Shown here: positions 46,929 through 55,224 of the stretch, one piece after another
Layout: the number at the start of each line of letters is the position of its first letter
How positions within the stretch are numbered: the first letter of the stretch is position 1
Assembly (NCBI RefSeq): GCF_019733395.1
Contig: NZ_JAIHOO010000001.1
Span: 3,534,501 to 3,598,500, forward strand
Length of the DNA stretch: 64,000 nt
Origin: Lysobacter sp. BMK333-48F3
Lineage (GTDB): Bacteria; Pseudomonadota; Gammaproteobacteria; Xanthomonadales; Xanthomonadaceae
Reading direction: 5' to 3'
Translations under genes and position numbers: made by a program
The notes under the pieces: model-generated
The model's input: only the letters and a program-made list of their open reading frames with translations
Database searches by the model: none
Told to the model about the DNA's origin: nothing

Positions 46929-47285
46929 ATGTGGATATTCAAGACCAAGCTGCCGCCCCCGGAAGTCCCGCTCAGGTTGCGCGAATTGCTCAAGGACTAC
47001 CCAGGGCATGTCGAAAACTTACAAACAGTCCTGAATGAATTCGCAGAGCCGACGCCCCGAGTGCAGCCATTGGACGAGGCCATCTGGGCACTTCAGAACC
47101 GGCTCGACTGCTTCCTTCAAGAGGCCGTTCGACAGCTTGAAGCCGCGCAGGCCGACGGAAATCCCTTGTCGCTCGACGCGGCCGAACGCGCAAGATCGAC
47201 GATGGGCCGCGCGCTCTTGAGCTTCGACAGCGATCCTGACGGGCTTGGGCGTTACTTCAAGCGGCACAAGAAGGCATTCGAATGA
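46929..47285 (+). CDS. Small upstream partner of the zeta-type kinase, candidate antitoxin
   Basis: 118 aa, all-helical in appearance (LRLRELLKDYPGHVENLQTV, EAIWALQNRLDCFLQEAVRQ), ending in a basic tail RYFKRHKKAFE. No DNA-binding motif recognised. It overlaps the zeta-toxin-type gene by ATGA and has GGAAGAGG before its start. By position and size it is the likely antitoxin; that role is inferred from gene order, not from a known family. Confidence 0.6.
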   Translation: MWIFKTKLPPPEVPLRLRELLKDYPGHVENLQTVLNEFAEPTPRVQPLDEAIWALQNRLDCFLQEAVRQLEAAQADGNPLSLDAAERARSTMGRALLSFDSDPDGLGRYFKRHKKAFE

Positions 47286-48094
47286 CCTCCCAAGAGCGCG
47301 TGTTGGACATAGGGGGCGGCGAGATGATTTTCTGGGATCGGATCGTTCCGGATAGCGGCATGGAGCAGGCCGCATCCCACTCCCAGCCCAAGGCGATCTT
47401 CTTGGTGGGCCAGCCGGGCGCAGGGAAAAGCGCCCTGATAGCCATGGCGAAAGCAGACCTGGGCAATGATCTGATCATGATCGACCCGGACAGGCTCCGC
47501 AGCTATTGGCCGGGTGTGCGTGAACTGCGCAACGCGAGCCCATACGCCTGGCGTCTCGATACCGACCATGATGTCGGCCTCTGGGCCGCCGCCTTGCAAG
47601 AGGTGGCGGTTCGAGACCGTAAAAACATCATCATCGATACCATGTTGAGCGACGCGGAAGCCCTGCTCGACCAGATACGGTTACTGCAGGTCGAGAGCTA
47701 TGAAGTTCAAGTCCGAGTCGTGGCCGTGCATAGATTGGAGAGCGAACTCGCCGTCGATGCGCGCTTCCTGAGTGGCTTCCTCCGGGACGGTCACGGTCTT
47801 TATCACCAGGAAACCTTTCGTAAGCAGTGCTACGAGAACATGCCCAGCTACTTGAACCGCGTGCGCGGTCAAGCAGAAATCCCGATCCGCATCTTCAATT
47901 GCGATGGTCTGGAGATCTATGACGGCCGCATCAACCCAGCGCCGCCCGGAGCGGCGCTCGAGCAAGCCCGCGACGCCCGGCTTGCCGATCCAAAAGTCAC
48001 CAAGGCAGTGCATAAGGGGCTGAAAAAGCAATCGTCGCTGCATCGCGACCTTCCCGAGTTACTCGCGCGCATGACCGAGCCGCCGATGCCATGA
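47282..48094 (+). CDS. Zeta-toxin family P-loop kinase
   Basis: 270 aa. Walker A GQPGAGKS at residues 43-50, followed by IMIDPDRLRSYWPG, the zeta-toxin segment carrying the catalytic acid, and IIIDTMLSD. Members phosphorylate UDP-N-acetylglucosamine (block of cell-wall synthesis) or related substrates. The key motifs look intact. N-terminal 35 residues and C-terminal basic tail (KVTKAVHKGLKKQSSLHRDL) are outside the kinase core. Coupled to the 118-aa gene. Codon use is still GC-rich but weaker than in the flanking core genes. Confidence 0.82.
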   Translation: MTSQERVLDIGGGEMIFWDRIVPDSGMEQAASHSQPKAIFLVGQPGAGKSALIAMAKADLGNDLIMIDPDRLRSYWPGVRELRNASPYAWRLDTDHDVGLWAAALQEVAVRDRKNIIIDTMLSDAEALLDQIRLLQVESYEVQVRVVAVHRLESELAVDARFLSGFLRDGHGLYHQETFRKQCYENMPSYLNRVRGQAEIPIRIFNCDGLEIYDGRINPAPPGAALEQARDARLADPKVTKAVHKGLKKQSSLHRDLPELLARMTEPPMP

Positions 48095-48507
48095 GGTGGG
48101 AGTTCTGATGCCGGACTGATTCCTTCCGAGGTGAGACTTGGCAAATTGTTTGTACACCTTGACCCTGTCGAAAAGCTCGTGGCTTCGGTCGTGAGGATGC
48201 AATGAGCTAGCCAAAAGCAGTCTCGCGTGTCCAGGGGCGCGGGCTTTCTAGTAATGTTTAATTATGGGGCGATGCTTCGAATCGAGGACGTCAAGATTTC
48301 CTCGCCCCTCGTGCGAATGGCCGGAGGGTCTTGTTTTCTTCGTTCGTAAAAGCGGCGCTGATGCGTTCGGCTTGGCAGATTAGTTATGCGCGGGATGCAG
48401 GTTGATGGCGCTTGCTGAATTTCTCGCGCGCGCAGGCGCGCGCATATAGTTGATTCTTTGGGTGTCGGTCACATTGTTATTTAATGTAACGCCAACAGGG
48501 GGCGAAG
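48095..48507. other. AT-richer intergenic leader of the dGTPase-nucleotidyltransferase operon
   Basis: 413 bp in which base composition falls sharply from about 48160 on. TTGATT (48450-48455) and TGTTAT (48475-48480) could be a weak promoter (19-bp spacing), 28 bases before ATG 48508. A short CG-alternating near-palindrome lies at about 48425-48444. No gene seen. Confidence 0.4.
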
Positions 48508-50046
48508 ATGGCTAAGAGGGGTGTGAAGAAGGGCGTTAAAGCCTTGAATAAGACTGGAACTAAAAAGCAAAAAATTGTTGGTCCGAAGTTTAGCAGTGGC
48601 GACGTGGGGGCGCAGCCACTTGACTGGATGAAGTTGCTCTCGTTGTCGCGTATGCCGGGGCAGGATCGCAAAAAGCTTATTTATGGGACAATCAATGATC
48701 ATCGTACAGAACACGAGCGTGATTTTGATAGAGTTGTTTTTTGTACTCCTGTTCGGCGCCTAAAAGATAAAACGCAAGTGTTTCCGTTGGACATGCACGA
48801 TGGAGTAAGAACTCGCCTTACTCATTCAATGGAGGTCTCAAACTTAGCGCGATCTATGGGGACTGCCGTAGCGGCAAATATCGAGGCGCTCGCGTCCATT
48901 CCTGGCGCGCAGAGAAATGTGCCCGCCTTGCTGGCGGCTATCGCACTGACTCATGATTTGGGAAATCCTCCCTTTGGTCATCAGGGGGAGGTCGCAATTC
49001 GCAGTTGGGTTGAAAGTAACGAAGCAGAAATCAAGAAGGAGGCTAAGAGTGAGTTCAATAGAGATTTTCTCAAGGACTTCCTTCTCTTTGAAGGCAACGC
49101 GCAAGGGTTTCGTCTGCTGACTAGGCTGCAGCATCAAGACCATAAAAGTGGGCTAAGGCTTACTGCATCAACACTTCGGGCATTTATGAAGTACCCATGG
49201 TTATCAGGTGCGGTTAATTCTGATGGAGGTCCAAAGAAATTTGGTGTGTTTCGGTCCGAAAAGACTATTTTTGAATGGGCTAGTGCTGAAACGGGGCTAG
49301 AGGTTGGGGTTAGGCATCCTTTGAGTTATCTAATGGAAGTCTGTGATGATATTGCTTACTCGGTTTTAGATATTGAGGATGCGGTAAAAAAAGAGCTGGT
49401 TAGCGTTGCCGAGCTGGCTTCATTTATTGGTAATGATGAGCGCTTCAAAAACGATGTTCGTGTTGAGCACCTTTTGCAGCAATATAATGATGATCGTGAT
49501 TGGCTCAATAGCCTCCGCATGCCGCGCGAAGACCGTGTAAAAGTTGCTCTTTCTAGCAAGGAGATCAGAGATTCTCAAGTTGATATTATACGCAGCTATG
49601 CGATTGGGCTGATGGTCTCAGATGCGATTGATCGATTTATGGCGCTCGAGACAACTAATGCTTTCGGTACTTTAAAGAAGGGGATTGCTGAGGATTTCAG
49701 GTCTTCCCGGCTTGTGGATGCTTTCAAATGTTTCGCTGTGTTGCGCGTCTATAATCACCCCTCCGTTCTTAAGGCGGAGCTGCAAGGGCATAACATCATT
49801 CCTGAACTGATGACTGTTTTTTGGAGGTCGATAGTCAAGCATCGACACGGGACGCAATCAAAAATAGACGAATATGTTATGTCACTAATGTCGCCAAACT
49901 ATGTTCGTGTATACAGGCAGTCTGAGGATCTAGGCCTGCCTTGTTGGTATCGGCAGGTACAATTGGTATGTGATCAGGTTTGTGGAATGACAGATTCCTA
50001 TGCGATAAGAGTGCATTGCGATCTTCGAGGGTTAGGGGCTCTATGA
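48508..50046 (+). CDS. dGTPase-like HD-domain dNTP triphosphohydrolase
   Basis: 512 aa. Metal ligands of the HD superfamily are all present: His106 (RTRLTHSMEV), His149-Asp150 (LTHDLGNPPFGHQGE) and Asp280/281 (CDDIAYSVLDIEDA). FEGNAQGFR at 194-202 is the dGTPase signature, so hydrolysis of dGTP or another dNTP to nucleoside and triphosphate is expected. The basic N-terminal tail (KRGVKKGVKALNKTGTKKQK) may bind nucleic acid. The gene is distinctly AT-richer with different codon use from its neighbours, so probably recently acquired. It overlaps the nucleotidyltransferase gene by ATGA. dGTPases are known to protect against phage by dNTP depletion; a defence role here is inferred. Confidence 0.88.
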   Translation: MAKRGVKKGVKALNKTGTKKQKIVGPKFSSGDVGAQPLDWMKLLSLSRMPGQDRKKLIYGTINDHRTEHERDFDRVVFCTPVRRLKDKTQVFPLDMHDGVRTRLTHSMEVSNLARSMGTAVAANIEALASIPGAQRNVPALLAAIALTHDLGNPPFGHQGEVAIRSWVESNEAEIKKEAKSEFNRDFLKDFLLFEGNAQGFRLLTRLQHQDHKSGLRLTASTLRAFMKYPWLSGAVNSDGGPKKFGVFRSEKTIFEWASAETGLEVGVRHPLSYLMEVCDDIAYSVLDIEDAVKKELVSVAELASFIGNDERFKNDVRVEHLLQQYNDDRDWLNSLRMPREDRVKVALSSKEIRDSQVDIIRSYAIGLMVSDAIDRFMALETTNAFGTLKKGIAEDFRSSRLVDAFKCFAVLRVYNHPSVLKAELQGHNIIPELMTVFWRSIVKHRHGTQSKIDEYVMSLMSPNYVRVYRQSEDLGLPCWYRQVQLVCDQVCGMTDSYAIRVHCDLRGLGAL

Positions 50047-50774
50047 GCTCAGTGTCTATTCAGGTATCTCAGAAGTTGCGGGGGTTTGTTCGTGCACTTA
50101 AAAAATATGACGAACTAAGTGCGGTAATTGATGTTTGGAACGAAGTTGGGGAGGCTTATCTTTTTGGCGGAGCTCCTCGGGATGTTGCTTTCGGTGCCCG
50201 GAAGTCGATTAATGATCTCGATATTTTTGTATCGGGCCCCGTGCGAATGGAGTCGATCAATGATCGGGTGTCGTTGTTAAAGAAGACAAATTTCGGCGGT
50301 TATCGATTTGTTGTTGGTCAATTCGACGTTGATGTTTGGGAGTTGGATAAAAGCTATGCATTTCGCTTTGATGCTTCCTCATATATAAACGCGCGAAATT
50401 TGCTTGATTCAGTCTGCTTTTCGACAGATGGCGTGGCCGTTTCGTTGAAAACTGGTCGGAGCATCGTAACGCCCGAGTTTACTAGCAGTTTGGCCGATCG
50501 GAGATTGGATTTTGTGGTTCCGCCTGCGAAATTGGAAGCGGTTATTGGGGCGAGAATTGCCCGCCTTGCGTTGAAGCTCGAGTTGGAGCTCACTCCCGCT
50601 GTCGCTAGCTATTTCGTTGAATGCTTAGAAATCTTCGGAATTTCAGCATTAATCGATGCTGAAACTCGGTGGGGGAGTAAGCGTATTCTTAATGAAATAT
50701 CGATGGAGCAGATAAAGCTTGATATTCGAGAGGCTATAAGGAGGGCTCGTATTTGCTTGCGCAATGAATATTGA
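50043..50774 (+). CDS. Class-II nucleotidyltransferase (poly(A) polymerase/CCA-enzyme head-like)
   Basis: 243 aa. FGGAPRDVAFGARKSINDLD (residues 41-60) is the GG-x-x-RD-x-x-x-G ... DxD head motif of the poly(A) polymerase/CCA-adding class, with catalytic Asp58 and Asp60; FDVDVWE (94-100) supplies the third carboxylate. It lacks the tRNA-binding tail of a true CCA enzyme and is little more than half its length, so it is not a housekeeping cca gene. The C-terminal 70 residues are helical. Translationally coupled to the dGTPase and sharing its low GC. Substrate unknown: it could tag RNA or protein, or make a nucleotide signal. Confidence 0.75.
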   Translation: MSSVSIQVSQKLRGFVRALKKYDELSAVIDVWNEVGEAYLFGGAPRDVAFGARKSINDLDIFVSGPVRMESINDRVSLLKKTNFGGYRFVVGQFDVDVWELDKSYAFRFDASSYINARNLLDSVCFSTDGVAVSLKTGRSIVTPEFTSSLADRRLDFVVPPAKLEAVIGARIARLALKLELELTPAVASYFVECLEIFGISALIDAETRWGSKRILNEISMEQIKLDIREAIRRARICLRNEY

Positions 50775-51037
50775 TACTTACTGTTTGAAAGGGCGGGTTG
50801 ATTAAATTATTGGGTTCTCGGCGCCGCGTGGAGAGGGCGTTCTTGATGTCGTCCAGCGCTTGGTACGAACGCAAGCACAGCGCTTTGAATGCTTCGCTGA
50901 ATATTTGGGCTAGATAGCGGGGCTATTAGCCTATCCGGGCTGTAGCTCGTTCCGTCGAGGGCAAATGCATTAGTCCGTCGCTGGACGGACAAGCCGAGAC
51001 CCGAGCAGAATCTCAGCTCGGTGGACGGAAGTTCGCA

Positions 51038-51700
51038 ATGCCAAGCCGCACCATCATCGTCGCAGGCGCAACAGGTCTCGTGGGTAGAGAACTTCTGTCC
51101 GGGCTGCTGGGCGACCAGAGCGTAGCCGCCGTGCATAGCCTCGGTCGCAGAATGCTGGCGGCGCAGCATCCCAGACTAACGGGTCACGTCGTCGACTTCG
51201 CTGCACTGCCCTATCTGCCGCGCGCGGACGAGGTGTATCTGGCGCTGGGCATGGCGATCAAGGTCGCCGGCAGCTAGGCAGCGTTTCGTGCCGTCGATTA
51301 CGACGCCAACCTAGCGCCGTCGCGACGGCGGCCTTGGCCGCGGGCGCCAAGCGGGTCGGCCTGGTCAGCGCGATGGGCGCCGATTCCAAGTCGAAGGTCT
51401 TCTATGGCCGGGTGAAGGGCGAACTGGAGGATGCTTTGGCGGCAATGCCGTTCGAGGGCATGGTCTTCGCGCGACCATCGCTGCTGGTCGGGGATCGCAA
51501 GGTGCTTGGGCAACCGACGCGGCAAGGCGAGGTGCTGGGCTCCGCTCGGTAAGGTTGTGGGGTTCCTGATCCCGGCGAACTACAAAGCCATCGACGCGTC
51601 GGGGGTCGCCTCGGCTTTGCTCTCCGGGGTGCCGTCGGCCCAAGGTAGGAAGGTCCTGCTGTCCGGTGCGATGCGGCGCTTGGCGTTTTCGCGGCCCTGA
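51038..51700 (+). pseudogene. Decayed NAD(P)-binding epimerase/oxidoreductase gene
   Basis: Reads as a Rossmann-fold NAD(P)H-binding protein of about 220 aa (IIVAGATGLVGRELLSGLLG; later AALAAGAKRVGLVSAMGADS; FLIPANYKAIDASGVASALL). It has at least three lesions: TAG after KVAGS (about 51275), a one-base insertion around 51313-51320 moving it to another frame, and a compensating one-base loss near 51545 that restores the first frame up to the TGA at 51698-51700. In the intact ancestor it would be a YbjT/HTATIP2-like protein. Certainly non-functional as read. Confidence 0.82.
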
Positions 51701-51807
51701 GTTGCCCTGGATGGAGGGCCAATTCGGCTTCCTTGCCATGGCAATCAAAGTGGTCGCTCGCCTGGAGCGACCCGTTGCGGGGGCTTTAGGTGGACTCGGA
51801 TACGGCC

Positions 51808-53649
51808 TTACTGTCTTGGGCCGCGGCTCGGGTCTTCTTGCGAACGTTGGGCTAGGTTTTGCGCGTGCTGTTGGTCGCGCTCTTGATTGAAGGATTGGTT
51901 CGCACGCAAGGTGTCCTGCATCGGCGGTGCCGGCTCGGATGTGGAGACACCCGCGTGGAATCCTGGTACGACACCCGCGACCCACAGGGTTCCATCTACA
52001 ACCCCGATGTGGCCGATGCGACCAGCATCGGGAATGCCGTTCTGCTTGGCTTGAAGCATCGCTTGCGCCACTTTCTCGTCAGTCACCTGCGCAGGTACGT
52101 TTTGTCGGATCTTGTCGAACATGGCTTGATCCTCAGGCGCTAGCCGTGAGGGTGTCGGTGTGGGGTCGATGCGTGCTGGCGATGAAACCGGGCTGATCGG
52201 GGCAGGGGCCTGCGAGCCGGAGGCTGGTGCTGGGGAAAGGGGGGCTGCATGGGGTGCGCGACTTGCCTCGTAGCGATCGGCAGCCAACTCGGGATCGATC
52301 CGCCTGCCAAGATTGACGTTGGCGGCGAAGTCGCGGGTGGGGCGGTCGAAGACCTGGTCCGCTGTTCGTTGGACGATGGCCAATCCGGCCTGGGTGCTGA
52401 TCGCTGCGAGCGTATGCCAATCTGCGACACCGTTGACCTGCTCAGTCCCATGCCAAAGTTGAAAGGCCTGTACTGCTCGTTGAGTGGCCGAGCCAAAAAC
52501 GCCATCCGCGGTGATCGGCTGTTTGATCCGCTCATTGATTCCGAGCTGGATCAGATTCTCCTGTAACTTTGTGACTTCCGGGCCCTGCTCGCCGACTTTC
52601 AAGCTGCCGTCGACCATCGCGTCGCGTGGTTGGTGAGTTTTGATTACGGAGGTAGGGGCTTGCAAGTACGACGGCAAGCCTTGGTCGTTCGGCTGCATCC
52701 AATCGCTGCGATAGCCGGGCGGTTGAAAGCGCTCGGCGACTTGCTGGAAGTCCGGTGTCGCTGAGAGCGCCGCGGCGTGCGTTCGCAATGTCGTTAGCGT
52801 CGCAATGTCGGCTGTGCCGGTAGCTGGGAGGTTGTTGCGCTCCTGGAAGAGCGAAACAGCTTCTCGTGTGCTCTTTCCATAGTCTCCGTCGGCTTGCAGC
52901 GCTCTACCGTTGGCATCGACCGCGCCGACCAGCTTCAGATTTTCCTGTAACGCTTCTACGGAAAGATTGGCTTCGCCAGGGCGTAGCTCATTCTCGAAAG
53001 GTAGTTGGTAGGGGATGCCTTTGAACCGTTCCTCGATGATCAGCAGTTGGTCGAGTCCGTCGCGATTGAGCGCTATATCGTTGTAATAGTCGTAGCTGCT
53101 CGTCCCGTAGTCGTCCGTCGCGGCCTGCTTTCCCTGGACGACTTTCACGGCCCCGCCATATCCGGCGATATGTCGTGCTTTCAGGAAGCCCGCGATGTGC
53201 TCCTCGGAGTCGCCCTCTACGAGCACTCCCTGCCTCATGGCGGTGCGATAAGCGGCGTCGCTGTTGCGTTTGAACGCTTGATCCTGCAAGTCGGCGGAGG
53301 CCTTGTACTGGTCGAGGCTCAAGCCGTCTTTCCAGTTGGAAGCATCTTCCAGGAAGCGGGTCATGCCTCCCGACTCGGCCCAGGTCCATTCCCTGCGATA
53401 CCCCGACATCGCCGCTCTGACCTTGTCCGCGTCGACGTAGCCCGCATCGGCCAGCCAGGTAGCGCCCGCCTGATACCGTCCGACATAACCCGCACCGTTG
53501 ATGATGCTCAGGTCGCCGCCATTGCTCTCGGTCAAGACGGTTGAAGCCACCAGTCTCCGAGTGGAATAGTCGCTTAGCCCTTCGATATTGCCCTGAGCAT
53601 ACTGATTGGCCGTCAGTACGGCTCGTTCTTGCCTACGCGTCCCTGCCAT
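51808..53649 (-). CDS. T4SS antibacterial effector with peptidoglycan-binding repeats and XVIPCD
   Basis: 613 aa, no signal peptide. N-terminal 200 residues resemble a lysozyme/transglycosylase-type fold (STVLTESNGGDLSIINGAGY, VGRYQAGATWLADAGYVDAD). Two peptidoglycan-binding domains follow (about 238-300 and 352-425; each has DGxxGxxTxxAVxxFQ, e.g. DGDYGKSTREAVSLFQ and DGVFGSATQRAVQAFQ), then a Pro-rich linker. The last 110 residues match the XVIPCD signal (KQNGIPDAGRIGHIGVVDG, PAPPMQDTLRANQSFNQERD, Gln-rich end) that directs proteins to the Xanthomonadaceae bacterial-killing type IV secretion system. It should hydrolyse the wall of competing Gram-negative bacteria. The upstream lipoprotein gene ends 22 bases before it. 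Confidence 0.88.
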   Translation of the reverse strand: MAGTRRQERAVLTANQYAQGNIEGLSDYSTRRLVASTVLTESNGGDLSIINGAGYVGRYQAGATWLADAGYVDADKVRAAMSGYRREWTWAESGGMTRFLEDASNWKDGLSLDQYKASADLQDQAFKRNSDAAYRTAMRQGVLVEGDSEEHIAGFLKARHIAGYGGAVKVVQGKQAATDDYGTSSYDYYNDIALNRDGLDQLLIIEERFKGIPYQLPFENELRPGEANLSVEALQENLKLVGAVDANGRALQADGDYGKSTREAVSLFQERNNLPATGTADIATLTTLRTHAAALSATPDFQQVAERFQPPGYRSDWMQPNDQGLPSYLQAPTSVIKTHQPRDAMVDGSLKVGEQGPEVTKLQENLIQLGINERIKQPITADGVFGSATQRAVQAFQLWHGTEQVNGVADWHTLAAISTQAGLAIVQRTADQVFDRPTRDFAANVNLGRRIDPELAADRYEASRAPHAAPLSPAPASGSQAPAPISPVSSPARIDPTPTPSRLAPEDQAMFDKIRQNVPAQVTDEKVAQAMLQAKQNGIPDAGRIGHIGVVDGTLWVAGVVPGFHAGVSTSEPAPPMQDTLRANQSFNQERDQQHAQNLAQRSQEDPSRGPRQ

Positions 53650-53671
53650 GTTCCTCCTCCTTGATGATTGA

Positions 53672-54370
53672 TCACTGGTGCTGCTTGCACTTCAGTTGGG
53701 CCATGACCTCGCTCGGCAGGGTCCGTGTCAGGTCGAATACCGTGAAGCCCGCGGTATATTTGCCTCCGTCTTGCTGGCTCGCCTGCACATAAATCTTGTC
53801 CCGCCCCGCGATTGAGACAGCGAAGAACGCGCCATTTCCTGTGCCTTCTTCAGCTTCTCCCGGGGTGCATTCATCGGCGATCGTGGAGACTTCAGCCGCA
53901 GCGCCGAACTGTTTCTTGAGGACGTCGAGGTAATCGTCCGAATAGAAAGGCTTGCTGATCGAGATGGACTCGACGGCAGCCTGCGACCCGTTGATGGATA
54001 GGGTCGAGTCGCCTTCGTTTCTTTTCGTGGTCGCGTAATCCAATCCAGGCCTGCCGTTCGGCACCTCTTTGACCGAGAACCCGAGCAGCAAAATTGTTCC
54101 GTGTTGTGAGTAGCGGCCGGAGGCGTACTCTTTGGGCGACGGGTCGATCCATTTGATCTGGGGTAGGGCTCTATACGCCGTCCAATCGCGGCCTTGGTCG
54201 CTCACGAACAGCTCGGCGCTGGCGAGCATGTCGCTGGACTGGGCGGGTGCAACACGTTCGGTGCGAGGCTTTGAGCTGGTCGAACTTTCAACCGCGGCGG
54301 TTCCCTTCTGGCAGCCTGCCAAGCTCAGTAACGCAATGGCGGCTGCTGCGGTCAGGTAGTTGAGATTCAC
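53672..54370 (-). CDS. Lipoprotein, likely immunity protein for the T4SS effector
   Basis: 232 aa; signal and lipobox LAGC (Cys20), then a globular domain rich in Ser and beta strands with two Cys (DECTP, QLKCK). In Xanthomonadaceae, T4SS wall-hydrolase effectors are encoded directly behind a periplasmic lipoprotein that inhibits them (X-Tfi). Position, strand and 22-bp spacing fit; no sequence family was recognised, so the role is inferred. Confidence 0.75.
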   Translation of the reverse strand: MNLNYLTAAAAIALLSLAGCQKGTAAVESSTSSKPRTERVAPAQSSDMLASAELFVSDQGRDWTAYRALPQIKWIDPSPKEYASGRYSQHGTILLLGFSVKEVPNGRPGLDYATTKRNEGDSTLSINGSQAAVESISISKPFYSDDYLDVLKKQFGAAAEVSTIADECTPGEAEEGTGNGAFFAVSIAGRDKIYVQASQQDGGKYTAGFTVFDLTRTLPSEVMAQLKCKQHQ

Positions 54371-54447
54371 GTCATCTCTCTTTGTTGGATTGGTCCTTTG
54401 GCGAGACTCGGATGAACAGGGGTTCGGTCCCGAAAGCTGTAAATAGG

Positions 54448-55131
54448 TCAGTCCTCAATAATCATCTCGATCGTGACGGCATGCACGCAGGCAGTCTGAT
54501 CGCCTTCGGGGGACTGCTGGTGGGTGTAATCCACCAATAGCGATTGTCTGCCTTTCCAGTAGTGCCAGGCTTGCGGTCTGTTGTGCGGCCCGGGGAACTC
54601 ACTGTACTGGTAATCCATGGCGTTCAGCTTGTCGTGCAGGCCAGCGAGGGCTAGCGCACATGTCCGGCGCCGTTGCGGGTCGTATTGTTTTTCATCCGGA
54701 AGGCGGATCCCAACCCGTTTGTCGTCGCTGGTGTACTGGCTGAAATCGAACGAATACGCCGAGCCGGAGTCCAGGCTTCCCTGCATCGACCAGGTGCCTT
54801 CGACTCCAGAAGCGCCCAATGGGAAATGCGTCAGTTCTTCCACCCGTGCTTTGCTCAGGTCGTCTGGGGCTAGGGTTCCATGGATCAAGGCGAACAACTT
54901 TTCTTCGAACTCTGCGCTGCTCAGCTTTGGCGCTGAGGCCGACGCATTGGGTGTGTCTTTCGCACGCTGAGCCTTGGGGCTGGAAAGCGATGCCGGTTGA
55001 TCGGATCGACCGGGCTGCGGTGCGGTGACCAAGACCTCCGCTGGGGAGCCGCCGGCGACGAGGCCCAAGCACAAGATCGCGCAACAGAGTGTGCGTGTGT
55101 CGAAATGGATCTTGGCGATGAGTCGGGCCAT
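54448..55131 (-). CDS. Secreted paralogue of the two-domain lipoprotein, lipobox Cys lost
   Basis: 227 aa, one copy of the domain that occurs twice in the neighbour at 55225-56409 (same blocks: APKLSSAEFEEKLFALIHGT, GSAYSFDFSQYTSDDKRVGI, YWKGRQSLLVDYTH). At the lipobox the neighbour reads LGLAACGS and this one LGLVAGGS, so the acylated Cys is missing and the protein is probably soluble in the periplasm. ATG 55131 aligns with the paralogue start; longer starts upstream are possible. Likely an immunity-like protein of the same cluster. Confidence 0.72.
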   Translation of the reverse strand: MARLIAKIHFDTRTLCCAILCLGLVAGGSPAEVLVTAPQPGRSDQPASLSSPKAQRAKDTPNASASAPKLSSAEFEEKLFALIHGTLAPDDLSKARVEELTHFPLGASGVEGTWSMQGSLDSGSAYSFDFSQYTSDDKRVGIRLPDEKQYDPQRRRTCALALAGLHDKLNAMDYQYSEFPGPHNRPQAWHYWKGRQSLLVDYTHQQSPEGDQTACVHAVTIEMIIED

Positions 55132-55224
55132 GGACCGGTTCCGAAAAGACGCCGTTAGGGTCATGGAACTGGGATCGGGTTGCAAGAGCAACTGGGAGTA
55201 GCGTATTTGCTGGGGCCTATCGGA

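Noticed and set aside
50775..51037. Attachment site or recombination scar at the right border of the AT-rich insert
   Set aside because: No direct repeat matching the left border near 48.1 kb, no tRNA and no integrase was found by eye.
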